Assembly: GCF_016918505.1 (NCBI RefSeq)
Contig: NZ_JAFFPZ010000017.1
Span: forward strand, 1 to 64,000
Direction: 5' to 3'
DNA: 64,000 nt
DNA from: Desulforhopalus vacuolatus
GTDB lineage: Bacteria; Desulfobacterota; Desulfobulbia; Desulfobulbales; Desulfocapsaceae
This document shows positions 35,543-44,625 of this stretch, piece by piece. Each line of letters begins with the position of its first letter. The first letter of the stretch is position 1. The notes beneath the pieces are model-generated. The model was not told where the DNA came from. It did not search any database and saw only the letters and a program-made list of their open reading frames with translations. The translations under genes were made by a program, and so were the position numbers.

Positions 35543-35940
35543 ATATCATTTACATTTTGTATTAGCGAATTCAAAGGCAGGGGGATGGGAGACGGGAGAA
35601 AGGAGACGGGAGAAAGGGAAAAGCAAAAGACGGAACAGCGAAAAACTTTTTGCCAAAGGAAAGCTCTAAACATGCGAACAAAGGCAAAAAATATTTTAAA
35701 ATTAAAGGGTATCTTGAAACAGCTTGTATTTCGTTCATATTCGAGGCACAGGAGAAAATTTACCGGATCTATATGTTTGGGATCTCGACGTCTCGTTCCT
35801 CGCTTTGTTGGAGGATAAATTTTTGAATGTAACGAAGAAGATGGGCGAAAGACTGAGTATTCAAGGGACCCTAAACAGAAAATTGCTGTTGTTCTATCTT
35901 TACTCTGTGTTCTTTGGTTAATACAAAATGTAAATGGTAT
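35543..35940. repeat. Family B repeat, copy 4, interrupted by a family A element
   Basis: Both ends are of the same type here: ATATCATTTACATTTTGTAT at the left and ATACAAAATGTAAATGGTAT at the right, inverted with one mismatch over 20 bp. The left interior carries the GACGGGAGAAAGGAGACGGG and AAAACTTTTTGCCAAAGGAA blocks. A complete family A repeat (35707-35871) sits inside, so A moved after B. Confidence 0.85.
35707..35871 (+). repeat. Family A MITE-like repeat, copy 10, nested in family B
   Basis: 165 bp, the same length and same central variant (TCTCGACGTCTCGTTCCTC) as copy 7. The ends are GGGTATCTTGAAACAG and TATTCAAGGGACCC. It is flanked by TAAA at 35703-35706 and 35872-35875, a clean 4-bp target duplication. 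Confidence 0.92.
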
Positions 35941-36028
35941 AAAAGGCGGAACCTTAAAAAGATTTTTTTGGGTTTTCCGCTTTCCGCCTTTTGCTTTTTC
36001 CCGTCTCCTGTCTCCTGTCTCCCCTTTT

Positions 36029-37558
36029 TTATCCTTCCCCTTGCAGGAGTTCCCCTTGCAGGAGAGATCTCGCCTCGGCCGTCAGGGGAATAAGGTCTGT
36101 TCTGTTGACAAGAGAGATGTCAAACTTGCGGTTCAGTGCGGCAAAGTGCTTCAGGCCGAAACCTATCTTGTTGAGATAGGAGAAGACGCCGATGGCACCG
36201 GTGGAAAAATCATTTGCCTTTGTCCCATACAGAGCCCGCAGATCAGCAAGGTCGGCAAAAATTTCTTCCACGGTCTTACCGTATTTTTTGTACATGGGCG
36301 GAATATCTCCTGCTTTAATCTGTTCTCCTATCGTCTTCCCGGTCATGGCTGCGGCCATTGAGGCACGGCAGAGGCCAATACCCAGAACGTGGCCCTCACC
36401 GAAAGCCAGTCCCTTGTACACCTGATCTTCACTGGCAAAACCACCGGTCATAACAATTGCGGGCGGTGTCATGCCTTCTTCCTTCAGGCGGGAACACAGC
36501 CTTACGACAACATCTTCCAGGCAGACCGTGGGCAGGGACCACTCATTCATCATCTTCGAGGGACTGTACCCTGAGCCACCACCGGCTCCGTCAAAAGTTA
36601 TCATGTCCACCTTTTCCGTACAGGCAATGCGCAGAACCCGCTCAATATCGACGGGATCAAAACCAGCCATCTTGAAATAGATGTTTCTGGCTCCCATATT
36701 TCGCAGGTCTTCAATGTGTCTGCTTAACGTTTCTTCTGTCCAGAATGGCAGACGGCCACAGGTGTAAAAATTGGGGCAGACGTTCTCGCGATACGCCTTC
36801 TGTACATCTGGATCTGTCGGGTCCGGATGAACGAGCTCACCCCGTGCTTTTTTGTCTAACGCGGTTTCAAGATCTTTCACCCGTTTTACAGGCTGAATTC
36901 CCTTGGCGGCCTGGCCAAACTTTATCTCAATCGCCTCCGCCCCATATTTTTCAATGGCGATCCTCGGGACTCCAGCGAGGTCGTCATCAATATTGCACTG
37001 CAGCACAATCTGTCCATATCCGCGGTGGTAGCGGCGGAAGCAGTCAAGGGCCTGCCCGAGAAGCGGAAATTCTGTTATCTGTCCCTTTTCCATCTGCAGA
37101 GCGCCATCGTTGTTTCTCGCATCCTCACCAATCACACAGGTTACTCCCGCCATGGCTGCCCCGGCAAAGTAGTCCCTCCAGTTCAGCTTGATCAGTGCGG
37201 GAAGGATAAAAGGCAGTGCCATTCTAACCGGATGAAGTATGCCATAGCTGCATTCGAGATTCACGTTGAAAACCGTACACTCTTCACTGTTTGCCGGCGC
37301 TTTCTGCGCTCCGAAGACTCTGCCGTTTATATTGAAGTGCGAATAATCAACTGGATAATCTTTCTCTGAGGCAATCTGATTGTTTCCCGTGGTCATGGGA
37401 TAAACTGTCTGCGCACCTGATACCGCCGCCTGAGCAATTTCACAGGTTCCCGCACACTCATCCGTGCAGAAGGAGCACATCCCGGATTGAGGGGAAATGA
37501 AGGAACTTTTGTTTCTGGCAAAGGTAAATCCGGAGCTGAGTTTCGGCGACCAGGTCAT
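36029..37558 (-). CDS. Glutamate synthase-like FMN-dependent oxidoreductase (GltB central-domain family)
   Basis: A 509-residue protein related to the FMN-binding domain of the glutamate synthase large subunit. TFDGAGGGSGYSPSKMMNEW and VMTGGFASEDQVYKGLAFGE are the FMN and glycine-rich barrel motifs. An N-terminal CSFCTDECAGTCE cysteine set and CPNFYTCGRLPFW may hold an Fe-S cluster. There is no glutaminase or GltD partner nearby, so glutamate synthesis is not implied. The last residues contain a small duplication (LLQGELLQGEG). It is divergent from the ornithine cyclodeaminase homologue. Confidence 0.85.
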   Translation of the reverse strand: MTWSPKLSSGFTFARNKSSFISPQSGMCSFCTDECAGTCEIAQAAVSGAQTVYPMTTGNNQIASEKDYPVDYSHFNINGRVFGAQKAPANSEECTVFNVNLECSYGILHPVRMALPFILPALIKLNWRDYFAGAAMAGVTCVIGEDARNNDGALQMEKGQITEFPLLGQALDCFRRYHRGYGQIVLQCNIDDDLAGVPRIAIEKYGAEAIEIKFGQAAKGIQPVKRVKDLETALDKKARGELVHPDPTDPDVQKAYRENVCPNFYTCGRLPFWTEETLSRHIEDLRNMGARNIYFKMAGFDPVDIERVLRIACTEKVDMITFDGAGGGSGYSPSKMMNEWSLPTVCLEDVVVRLCSRLKEEGMTPPAIVMTGGFASEDQVYKGLAFGEGHVLGIGLCRASMAAAMTGKTIGEQIKAGDIPPMYKKYGKTVEEIFADLADLRALYGTKANDFSTGAIGVFSYLNKIGFGLKHFAALNRKFDISLVNRTDLIPLTAEARSLLQGELLQGEG

Positions 37559-37793
37559 GGAGCTGTCTCCTGTTGATTTGAGGGTGTTGTGATCCTGTTA
37601 CAAAGATACGTTAGAAATAAATTCGTATTTGGAGGGGGCTTTTAGCCTGTAAAAAAGTGGAAATTTGCCGACAAGCCTCTGCTTGATGGTAGAATACAAT
37701 ATTTTTGGTATGATCTGATTATATATTTTTTAAACAAATGCTTATGCGTCTGGCATTACAACTTCCAAACTCCAACCTCAAGTAATTAAATCC

Positions 37794-38777
37794 ATGCTGT
37801 TACTCAACCGAAGTGAACTGCAACAAATACTGACTGAAGAGAGTGTTATCAAAGCTGTTGAATGTGGTTTTCGAGCCCACCAAAAGGGAGAGACGACCTC
37901 TCCGTTACGGATGCACGTTGACCTGAAAGAGACGTCCGGAATTTACCTGCTGATGCCTTCCTATCACAATTCCGGATCCGCTTTCGGAAGTAAAATTCTC
38001 TCTCTTTACGCTGCCAATCCAAAGAAAAATAAACCCACCATCAGTTCAATGTATCTCCTGTGCGATGGCGAAGACGGCAGTTTTCAGGCGATAATGGACG
38101 GTGGCTGCATCACGGGAATGCGTACCGCCGCAGCATCAGCTGTGGCCAGCAAATATCTTGCACGATCTGACGCAAAGGTTCAGGGAATTATTGGTACCGG
38201 CACCCAGGCAATGTTCCAGGCAGCGGCAATTGCAACGGTCTGTCCCTGTGAACGCCTCGTCGTCTACAATATCCACAGGGATAAGGCTGTACAGTTTGCC
38301 GAAAAAGCTGCATTGCGCCTGGGGATACCGGTAGACGTTGCTGCCTCAGCCAGAGAAGTCGGACAGCAGGCCGATATCATCACTACCGTGACCTCTTCCA
38401 CCACGCCCGTTCTTGACTTGAGTGACGTGCGGCCGGGCTGTCATATCAACGCCGTCGGTGCCTTCAAACCGAGAATGCAGGAAATTGGTGCTGACCTGAT
38501 AACGGCAGCCCGGGTTGTTGTCGATTCCCTCGAAGCCTGCCTCGCGGAGAGTGGTGACCTGCTTGTTCCTGTTAATAACGGCAGTTACAGTGCCGAGAAA
38601 ATTCATGGTGAACTCGGTGATCTTCTTCTTGGCAATATTTCAGGGCGGGTCAGTGACGATGATATTACCCTGTTTGAATCGGTGGGGCTCTCCTTTGAGG
38701 ATCTGGTTACGGCTCAACTTGCCTGTACCCGCGCCCGTGAAAGGAATCTTGGCAGCGAAATCGACCTTACCCTGTAA
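37794..38777 (+). CDS. Ornithine cyclodeaminase / mu-crystallin family protein
   Basis: A 327-residue cytosolic NAD(P)-dependent protein. The N-terminal catalytic domain has RMHVDLKETSGIYLLMPSY and DGGCITGMRTAAASAVASKY; the Rossmann motif IIGTGTQAMFQAAAIATV (GxGxxA) follows, with INAVGAFKPRMQEIGADLI after it. The family includes ornithine cyclodeaminase, alanine dehydrogenase (AlaDH) and ketimine reductases, and sequence alone does not pick one. It is immediately followed by the deleted MFS gene on the other strand, which overlaps its end region. Confidence 0.88.
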   Translation: MLLLNRSELQQILTEESVIKAVECGFRAHQKGETTSPLRMHVDLKETSGIYLLMPSYHNSGSAFGSKILSLYAANPKKNKPTISSMYLLCDGEDGSFQAIMDGGCITGMRTAAASAVASKYLARSDAKVQGIIGTGTQAMFQAAAIATVCPCERLVVYNIHRDKAVQFAEKAALRLGIPVDVAASAREVGQQADIITTVTSSTTPVLDLSDVRPGCHINAVGAFKPRMQEIGADLITAARVVVDSLEACLAESGDLLVPVNNGSYSAEKIHGELGDLLLGNISGRVSDDDITLFESVGLSFEDLVTAQLACTRARERNLGSEIDLTL

Positions 38778-38789
38778 AATTTTATCCTC

Positions 38790-39014
38790 TACTTCTCCTT
38801 CCGCTGCAAAAATGTGCGGCTGCTGCCATAATGAAAAAGAGTGAGCTGCGCTGTGGCTAATGCCAATCTCCTTTTCAAGAATCGGCATAAGGGGTGAGAC
38901 AATCACCCGGACGGTGAAGCTAAGAAAAAATATCGACGAGAGAAGGAGCAGGGTGGGCAGTGCACTGCGGAAACTGCCACCGAACTGCAGTTGAGAATCA
39001 GTTGATTCAGCCAT
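38790..39014 (-). pseudogene. MFS transporter relic with large internal deletion
   Basis: The first 57 or so codons (MAESTDSQLQFGGSFRSALP.., SPLMPILEKEIGISHSA) match the N-terminus of the intact MFS gene at 45462-46667 with few changes. The sequence then jumps near 38830 to the equivalent of that gene's last 40 bases (CAGCAGCCGCACATTTTTGC in both), in a different frame. About 1 kb is missing. It is a paralogous copy, now dead. Confidence 0.8.
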
Positions 39015-39058
39015 TATTTGTTTCCATATTCAGGCTCAGAAGATTATTCTGGGAAAAA

Positions 39059-39190
39059 GGGGAGACGGGAGACGGGAGACAGGAGACAGGAGACAGGGAA
39101 AAGCAAAAGACGGAAAGACAACGACTGAATGGCCAACGAAACACGCGAAATTTTCTCATATAAAATGCCCTTTCTCGTCTGTTTCGTGTA
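39059..39190. repeat. GGGAGAC-rich fragment related to family B interior
   Basis: It has GGGAGACGGGAGACGGGAGA followed by CAGGGAAAAGCAAAAGACGG, blocks that also occur within family B copies at 35575, 39960 (inverted), 44840 and 61220 (inverted). No family B ends are seen here. The remainder up to the cupin gene holds nothing recognised. Confidence 0.65.
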
Positions 39191-39223
39191 TTTCACTGGC
39201 AAAAAATCTTGTGAGGAAAAAAT

Positions 39224-39544
39224 ATGAAGGTCGTAAATTTAGATACAACAAATGAATTCACACCGGGAGCGATGAAACGTTTCTTTCTGGTAGAAGATTC
39301 CGAGAATTTCAAGATCATCAACTTCAACCTGGATGAAGGAGTAACTTTTCCTGTACATTCACATGACCTTGATGGGGAGTTGTCTATTCTGGTGCTTGAA
39401 GGTGATGGTTTTTTCCTGGGAGAGGGAGATGCCCGAATCCCGGCGGTAAAAGGAGACATCCTTATCTCACAGATCAGAGAGCCTCATGGCGTACAGGCAA
39501 ATACGAAAATGAGGATTCTGGTCACTATCGCACCTCCGATTTAA
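39224..39544 (+). CDS. Small single-domain cupin protein
   Basis: A 106-residue cytosolic protein with GAGG before the ATG. The cupin motif 1 is GVTFPVHSHDLDGELSILVLEG (histidines and glutamate for a metal) and motif 2 is GDILISQIREPHGVQ with a closing histidine. A metal-binding or small-molecule-binding role is likely; no enzyme partner is adjacent. The size is typical for stand-alone cupins. Confidence 0.85.
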   Translation: MKVVNLDTTNEFTPGAMKRFFLVEDSENFKIINFNLDEGVTFPVHSHDLDGELSILVLEGDGFFLGEGDARIPAVKGDILISQIREPHGVQANTKMRILVTIAPPI

Positions 39545-39550
39545 GCTGGA

Positions 39551-40071
39551 TTAATACGCAATGAGTAATAATTCGTGTTTACAAACTACAAAAGCAACCA
39601 CGAATGGACACGAATTTTCACTAATATCATTTACATTTTGTATTAACCAGATAGCGCAACTGCGTGGACATCTTTTTTTGTGATTACGAATGGATAAACA
39701 GGATGTAAAATTGATCACAATGGTGATAACGATGGCATTCATTATCAGTGGTGAAAAATTGGTACAACAGTGATTCCGGCGATGATGTAGAGACAAGGCA
39801 TGCCTTGTCTACACGGTGACGGTAAACGTAACGATAACGGTGGAATGATTTGTAACGCATGGAATAAACTGGTAACAATTCCCTGTTTAATTTTAAAATT
39901 CTTTTTTAAAGTTTTTTGCCTTTATTCGCATGTTTAGAGCTTTCCTTTGGCAAAAAGTTTTTCGCTGTTCCGTTTTTTGCTTTTTCCTGTCTCCCATCCC
40001 CCTGCCTTTAATTTCGCCAATAGAAAGTGAAAATGGCATTGAGTAAGGTCATAACTTAATAGGAATGGTAT
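39551..40071. repeat. Family B compound repeat, copy 5 (composite)
   Basis: It contains TTCGTGTTT..ACCACGAATGGACACGAA, an internal end ATATCATTTACATTTTGTAT at 39624, an inverted GCTTTTTCCTGTCTCCCATC block near 39990, and the right end TTAATAGGAATGGTAT at about 40056-40071. It looks like two family B units joined. It fills the space after the hydrogenase operon. Confidence 0.75.
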
Positions 40072-40082
40072 AATGTTACGTA

Positions 40083-40550
40083 TCATTCAGTTGCAGATTT
40101 CAAAAGTTTCCAAACTGCTTTTTCGTATACGGGAATTTGCGATTCCAGTATCTTTGACAGTTTGGATTGCCAGGCAATGGTTTCCGGTTGAATGGCCATG
40201 ATATGGAGGTGCTCCGGCAGTTCCTCCATGACTTTTGAAATTTCGATGGTCTTGATCAGATCCCATTCATGAACGGAAAATCCACTGAACTGCTTTACGG
40301 AAACCAGCTCTTCCGGCGAAAAAATACGAAACTCACCCGGCTTGCCCCCGAAATCACCGGCATCCACGATGATCGCCGTATACAGTTTGGCCAATTCGTG
40401 AACGAGGGTCATCCCACCGGTCCCGCCATCAATGAAACAAACCGTATCGCTAAAAAGAGGGAAAGCGTTCAGTCTGTGAATCAGCACAGGGCCGATGCCA
40501 TCATCCCCCATCTGCGGGTTCCCGACGCCGATGACACCGATTTTTTTCAT
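40083..40550 (-). CDS. NiFe hydrogenase maturation endopeptidase
   Basis: A 155-residue protease of the HycI/HybD/HoxW fold that trims the C-terminus of the hydrogenase large subunit once nickel is in place. MKKIGVIGVGNPQMGDDGIG is the family start with the metal-binding Asp; VDAGDFGGKPG holds the second acidic residue, and SVHEWDL the histidine region. The start at 40550 is 4 bp past the large-subunit stop; a longer in-frame ATG would overlap that gene. Last gene of the hydrogenase operon. Confidence 0.92.
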   Translation of the reverse strand: MKKIGVIGVGNPQMGDDGIGPVLIHRLNAFPLFSDTVCFIDGGTGGMTLVHELAKLYTAIIVDAGDFGGKPGEFRIFSPEELVSVKQFSGFSVHEWDLIKTIEISKVMEELPEHLHIMAIQPETIAWQSKLSKILESQIPVYEKAVWKLLKSATE

Positions 40551-40554
40551 AGTT

Positions 40555-41850
40555 TTACGTGAATTCCACGTTGAGATAGTGCGTTGAACAGGAAATGCAG
40601 GGATCATAGGCCCGCACCAGCATCTCAAGGGTCAGCTCGATCTCCTTTTGGGGCCGATTCATAATGGTTGGCACCAGAGCCTCCATATCCTTTTGAATAT
40701 TGGCGTTATTCTGATTGGTGGGAATAATACAGCTGGCCTGGCTGCAATTCCCCTGCTCGTCAATGGTATAGTCGTGAAACAGAATTCCACGAGGCACCTC
40801 CAGCGCACCAATACCCCGACCGGGACGGATTTTGACTTCAGGCTGTTCCTCCTCCAGTCCCCGTGCCAGGAGTTCATCGATGATGGCGATGGAGTCCTCC
40901 ATGGAATCGGCAATTTCAACCAGTTGGGCGATGGTATTCATGAAGGGGTTGTAATTGGGGGAAGTGAGATCAAAGCGTGCGGCGATTTCTTTTGCCAGAG
41001 AACCCAGTTGAGTGGCATTGATGTTAAATCTGGCCAGCGCCCCCACCATATAGGATTCACGGTTGTGGCGGGTAAATTTGGCCGTGGAATGGGGAAGAAG
41101 ATATTCATTGGTGAGGGACAGGTACTCACTCAGCGGATGAATTCCGGTATCCGTGGATGCCACCGAGCCCTCATACAGGGCATAGAGGTTCTCAGCCGTC
41201 AACGCAATGTACTCGGTTTCCCGCGAAAAATCAGGCAGATGATGGACTTCCGCCTGGATGCTTTCTGCAGCATTCCGCAGGGTGTCGATGCCATTGAGAA
41301 GTTCTTCACGCAGGCTTTGCAGTTCCTTCAAGGTGGGCAGAAGCGTAAATCCCCCCACACAAAATCGCAGCGGATGGGTCGTGCGGCCGCAGATCAGATC
41401 AGACATGGAATTGGCCAGGCGGTGAATCCTGACGATATTGATCACGGCTTTGTGTTCATTTTTGAGCAGCGGTATGATGCTGTCCGCGCCAAACAGGTCC
41501 GGTGCTGCCAGATACCCGACGTGCAGAATATGGCTTTGCATGTTTTCTCCATGAAGAGCAAGACGCCTGAGCAGCACCGTTTGTTCGCTGATCTCAACGC
41601 CAAGGGCTGCTTCCGTAGCTTTCAGAGAGGCCAGAGAATGCCCGATGGAACAGATGCCACAGATTCGCGAGGTAATCGACTGGAGTTGATTAAAATGTTT
41701 GCCCCGCAATATGGCTTCAAAAAATCGCGGCGCTTCGAGAATATTCCATTGCAGCTTTTCGATCCGGCCAGCTTTGACATTCAGAACAATACTGCCATGG
41801 CCCTCCACCCGGGTGATATGATTAATATGGATATTGAGGTTGCGTTTCAT
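40555..41850 (-). CDS. hydA: NiFe hydrogenase large (alpha) subunit, group 3b-like
   Basis: A 431-residue catalytic subunit. The nickel ligands are in RICGIC (Cys64, Cys67) near the N-terminus and in DPCISCSTH (Cys418, Cys421, then His424) at the end. The final seven residues after the histidine (YLNVEFT) are the peptide expected to be removed by the protease encoded just downstream. Overall length and the company of a flavin/NAD(P) subunit point to a cytosolic bidirectional group 3b ('sulfhydrogenase'-type) enzyme that couples H2 to NAD(P)H. It overlaps the small subunit gene by 4 bp. Confidence 0.93.
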   Translation of the reverse strand: MKRNLNIHINHITRVEGHGSIVLNVKAGRIEKLQWNILEAPRFFEAILRGKHFNQLQSITSRICGICSIGHSLASLKATEAALGVEISEQTVLLRRLALHGENMQSHILHVGYLAAPDLFGADSIIPLLKNEHKAVINIVRIHRLANSMSDLICGRTTHPLRFCVGGFTLLPTLKELQSLREELLNGIDTLRNAAESIQAEVHHLPDFSRETEYIALTAENLYALYEGSVASTDTGIHPLSEYLSLTNEYLLPHSTAKFTRHNRESYMVGALARFNINATQLGSLAKEIAARFDLTSPNYNPFMNTIAQLVEIADSMEDSIAIIDELLARGLEEEQPEVKIRPGRGIGALEVPRGILFHDYTIDEQGNCSQASCIIPTNQNNANIQKDMEALVPTIMNRPQKEIELTLEMLVRAYDPCISCSTHYLNVEFT

Positions 41851-42596
41851 TTTTCCCTCTTGATTTTACAGTTAAACATGTCGAAGCATTTCAGCCATTC
41901 ATCCATGGGAATCTTATACTTGCGTAAGACGTCTTTAAACGCATCCATATTGGCATCTTCCAAAAATCCCCGGCAGCCGGCACAGCCCTTCCGATGGGTG
42001 GGGCAGATGGCGTTACACCCGGCCCGGGTGATGGGACCCAGACAAAACATGCCCAGTTCGAAAACGCATTGATTCTCTCTGAGTTTGCACTCTACGCAAA
42101 CCGGATAACTGGGTAACCGGGGTTCCCTGCCCATAATTACAGCGGTAATGACTTTGGTGAACTCGGCCCGGTCAATGGGGCAGCCCGGCACGTAATAATC
42201 AACCTTTACGACTTCATCCACCGCCCTGGCCGGGAATATGTCAAACAGGGGATTGCCCTCAAGGTTTGCATCTCCATAGACCTCCCGCCTGACATTTTCC
42301 GAAGTCCACTGGTTTCGCAATTTGTTTACCCCGCCGATACAGGCGCAGGCCCCGAGGGCCACCACGGTTTTGGCCTTTTTCCTGATGATTTTGAGGCGCT
42401 CGACATCCATGGGCCGCATAATGGAACCATCAATAACAGCGATGTCATACAAATCAGAATGTTCCTTCATTCCTTCCCGAAAGGAAACCACATCCACGAT
42501 TTTAATCAGATCAAGGAATTTTTCTTCCAGATTGAACAACTGGAGTTCACATCCCTCACAACTGGCAAAATCGAATACAGCAACTCTGGGTTTCAT
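41847..42596 (-). CDS. hydD: NiFe hydrogenase small (delta) subunit
   Basis: A 249-residue Fe-S subunit that wires the NiFe site to the flavin subunit. FASCEGCELQLFN near the N-terminus and GACACIGGVN, YYVPGCPID supply the proximal-cluster cysteines. The C-terminal CVECKLRENQCVFELGMFCL, GCNAICPTHRKGCAGCRG has the extra cysteines for further 4Fe-4S clusters. The ATG at 42596 overlaps the last base of the preceding TGA (TGATG); a TTG one codon earlier is the other option. No Tat signal, hence cytosolic. Confidence 0.92.
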   Translation of the reverse strand: MKPRVAVFDFASCEGCELQLFNLEEKFLDLIKIVDVVSFREGMKEHSDLYDIAVIDGSIMRPMDVERLKIIRKKAKTVVALGACACIGGVNKLRNQWTSENVRREVYGDANLEGNPLFDIFPARAVDEVVKVDYYVPGCPIDRAEFTKVITAVIMGREPRLPSYPVCVECKLRENQCVFELGMFCLGPITRAGCNAICPTHRKGCAGCRGFLEDANMDAFKDVLRKYKIPMDEWLKCFDMFNCKIKREK

Positions 42597-44500
42597 CAAA
42601 ACGCCTCCGGCAAATCTTTGATATCAGCATAATTGAACACCGGCCCCTCAAGACAGACATACACACCGTTGATCTGGCAATGGCCGCATTTCCCCACCCC
42701 GCACTTCATTCTCCGCTCCAGGGATACAATGATGTTATCATCCGGCATGCCGCGGTCTTTCAGGTTTTTGATGACGAAACGATACATCACGGGTGGCCCC
42801 ACAATGATGGCAGTCGTTTTCCCTGGATCGAAATCGATCAGCGGAATCAGATCCGTGATAACACCGATATTGCCGTCCCAGGACGCTCCAGCGGGACAAT
42901 CATCGACGGTAAATTTCTGCACAATATCAGTGCGGGTTTTCCACACGTTCAAATCAGCGTTGAAAAGGATCGAATCCGGGTCCTTGCATCCATAAAGCAG
43001 AGAAACTTCGCCGAATTCGCTGCGATGGGCAAGCACATACTTGACAAGGGACCGCATGGGAGCCATGCCGCAACCGCCAGCGATGAACATGAGGTCTCTT
43101 TTCCGCAAACTCGCTGCATCAAAGCCGTTGCCAAAGGGTCCCCGTATGCCGATTTTATCGCCGACGGTTAATGATTGAAGGTGAGTGGTCACGTTGCCGA
43201 CGCTGCGAACCAGCAGATCAAACGAATTTCTTCCCGGTTCTGGAGCGGATGCAACCGAAATCGGTGCCTCACCCATCCCGAAGATGGAAACTTCCACAAA
43301 CTGGCCCGGTTGATGTCCCAGCGGTTTCCTGCTGTCCAGTTCAATTTCGTAGAAGGTATCGGTTTGGGTCATTTTTTCCCTGCGAATAATGGTCGCACTT
43401 TTGGGCAAAAAAATCGGCCCCTGCAAATGATGTGGCTTTTTATGGGGAATGGGCAGATCCAGTCTGGTTTCAACGGAAGAAGCGGCCAGCGTATTCATCA
43501 CATTCAGGGGATCGGCGATATCACTCAGACACTGGGTCGCGCATCGTCCGCACCCCACACAGGCCACAAATCCAAAGCGCTGCGGGAGGTAAACACCCTT
43601 GCGGTAGAATCGATGGCGGTAGCGGTCGACCGGCGCCTGTCGGAAAATCTCACCGCTTCCGATCAGGGTGAAATCCCGGAGCAGACAACTGTCCCATGTT
43701 CTCACACGCGTTCCCTCTTTCATGTTTATGTCCATCACATCATCCACGTCATAACAGAAACAGGTGGGACAGACGAGGGTGCAGGTGCCGCATGAAAGGC
43801 ATTTGCGGGCGTTTTTCTCCCAGAGGGGATGGGTGGAGTTGTTCAGCAAAAGCTCGGTCCATTGCCATTTATCGACCTTCAGCTTGTGCCTGTATCTTCC
43901 GGGAAGTTCGGCACGCAGCTGTGTTACCCGTTCAATCTCCGGCGTCAACGCTTCCCGGCATTCACCGAAGCTCTTGAGCAACTCCCTGCCTGCTGACGTG
44001 CCTTCGTCAATCACAACAATGTCTCCAAGATCGGTTACAAGAAGATCATATCCCGAAGTCACTACATGGTTTCCAAGGCTTCCTGCAAAGGAACGGCTGG
44101 CAATGGTGAGGATATCGGAAGCAATGATCAACGTATTTTTGCGGCGGGCCGCATAAATATCATCCACCGGCGGATTCTGATACACAGCATCCAACTGCTG
44201 AATGGCAATGACATCGTAGGGATGAACACCGATGAGAATCTGTGCTCTGTCCGGTTTGGAAGAGGAAACTTCAAAAGGCCTGGAAATATCAAATCGGATC
44301 AGTTCTTCATGGGTGGGAAGTAAAAATTTCTTGGGGGGAAGGAGGGTGACATCATGGTCCAGCCTGAGGTCATGAGCGTTTTCCAGGAGAGCAAAGTGAA
44401 ACCGCTTTCCTTTAGACTGAACGCCGATAATATCCCGGGTATTATCTTGAATAAGGCTGTCTGTAAAGGAAAACCATTGGCCCCTGGTCATCGATTTCAT
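42596..44500 (-). CDS. Fused hydrogenase beta (Fe-S) and gamma (FAD/NAD(P)) subunit
   Basis: A 634-residue electron-transfer subunit. Residues 1-340 match the HydB/AsrA-type beta subunit, with cluster sets Cys234/237/240/244 (CLSCGTCTLVC) and Cys314/317/320/324 (CVGCGRCATQC). Residues 370-634 match the HydG/PyrK-type gamma subunit: the FAD site APISVASAP, the NAD(P) site FIAGGCGMAPMRS, and the 2Fe-2S cysteines 600, 605, 608 and 616 (CGVGKCGHCQINGVYVC). In characterised group 3b enzymes these are two proteins; here one frame runs through without a stop. First gene of the operon. Confidence 0.9.
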   Translation of the reverse strand: MKSMTRGQWFSFTDSLIQDNTRDIIGVQSKGKRFHFALLENAHDLRLDHDVTLLPPKKFLLPTHEELIRFDISRPFEVSSSKPDRAQILIGVHPYDVIAIQQLDAVYQNPPVDDIYAARRKNTLIIASDILTIASRSFAGSLGNHVVTSGYDLLVTDLGDIVVIDEGTSAGRELLKSFGECREALTPEIERVTQLRAELPGRYRHKLKVDKWQWTELLLNNSTHPLWEKNARKCLSCGTCTLVCPTCFCYDVDDVMDINMKEGTRVRTWDSCLLRDFTLIGSGEIFRQAPVDRYRHRFYRKGVYLPQRFGFVACVGCGRCATQCLSDIADPLNVMNTLAASSVETRLDLPIPHKKPHHLQGPIFLPKSATIIRREKMTQTDTFYEIELDSRKPLGHQPGQFVEVSIFGMGEAPISVASAPEPGRNSFDLLVRSVGNVTTHLQSLTVGDKIGIRGPFGNGFDAASLRKRDLMFIAGGCGMAPMRSLVKYVLAHRSEFGEVSLLYGCKDPDSILFNADLNVWKTRTDIVQKFTVDDCPAGASWDGNIGVITDLIPLIDFDPGKTTAIIVGPPVMYRFVIKNLKDRGMPDDNIIVSLERRMKCGVGKCGHCQINGVYVCLEGPVFNYADIKDLPEAF

Positions 44501-44570
44501 AACGTACCGAATCCTTTGTTAAAAAGACGGATTGGCCGACTTCACGGGCAAATCCTCAGGAAGGTATAAC

Positions 44571-44625
44571 GGGTACCTTGAAACAGTTTATATTCGAAGC
44601 ACCCTGAAGAAAGTTGATCAGCTCC
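44571..44625 (+). repeat. Family A repeat, end fragment (copy 11)
   Basis: GGGTACCTTGAAACAGTTTA followed by TATTCGAAGCACC, then homology is lost. It lies about 70 bp upstream of the hydrogenase operon start, so it may affect the promoter region. Confidence 0.7.

Noticed and set aside
36029-37558. True glutamate synthase
   Set aside because: Only the FMN-binding central-domain type is present; the amidotransferase domain and the small subunit are absent.
40648-42072. A 474-codon plus-strand open frame
   Set aside because: It lies antisense to the hydrogenase large and small subunit genes, whose active-site motifs are intact; it has no recognisable domain or start signal.
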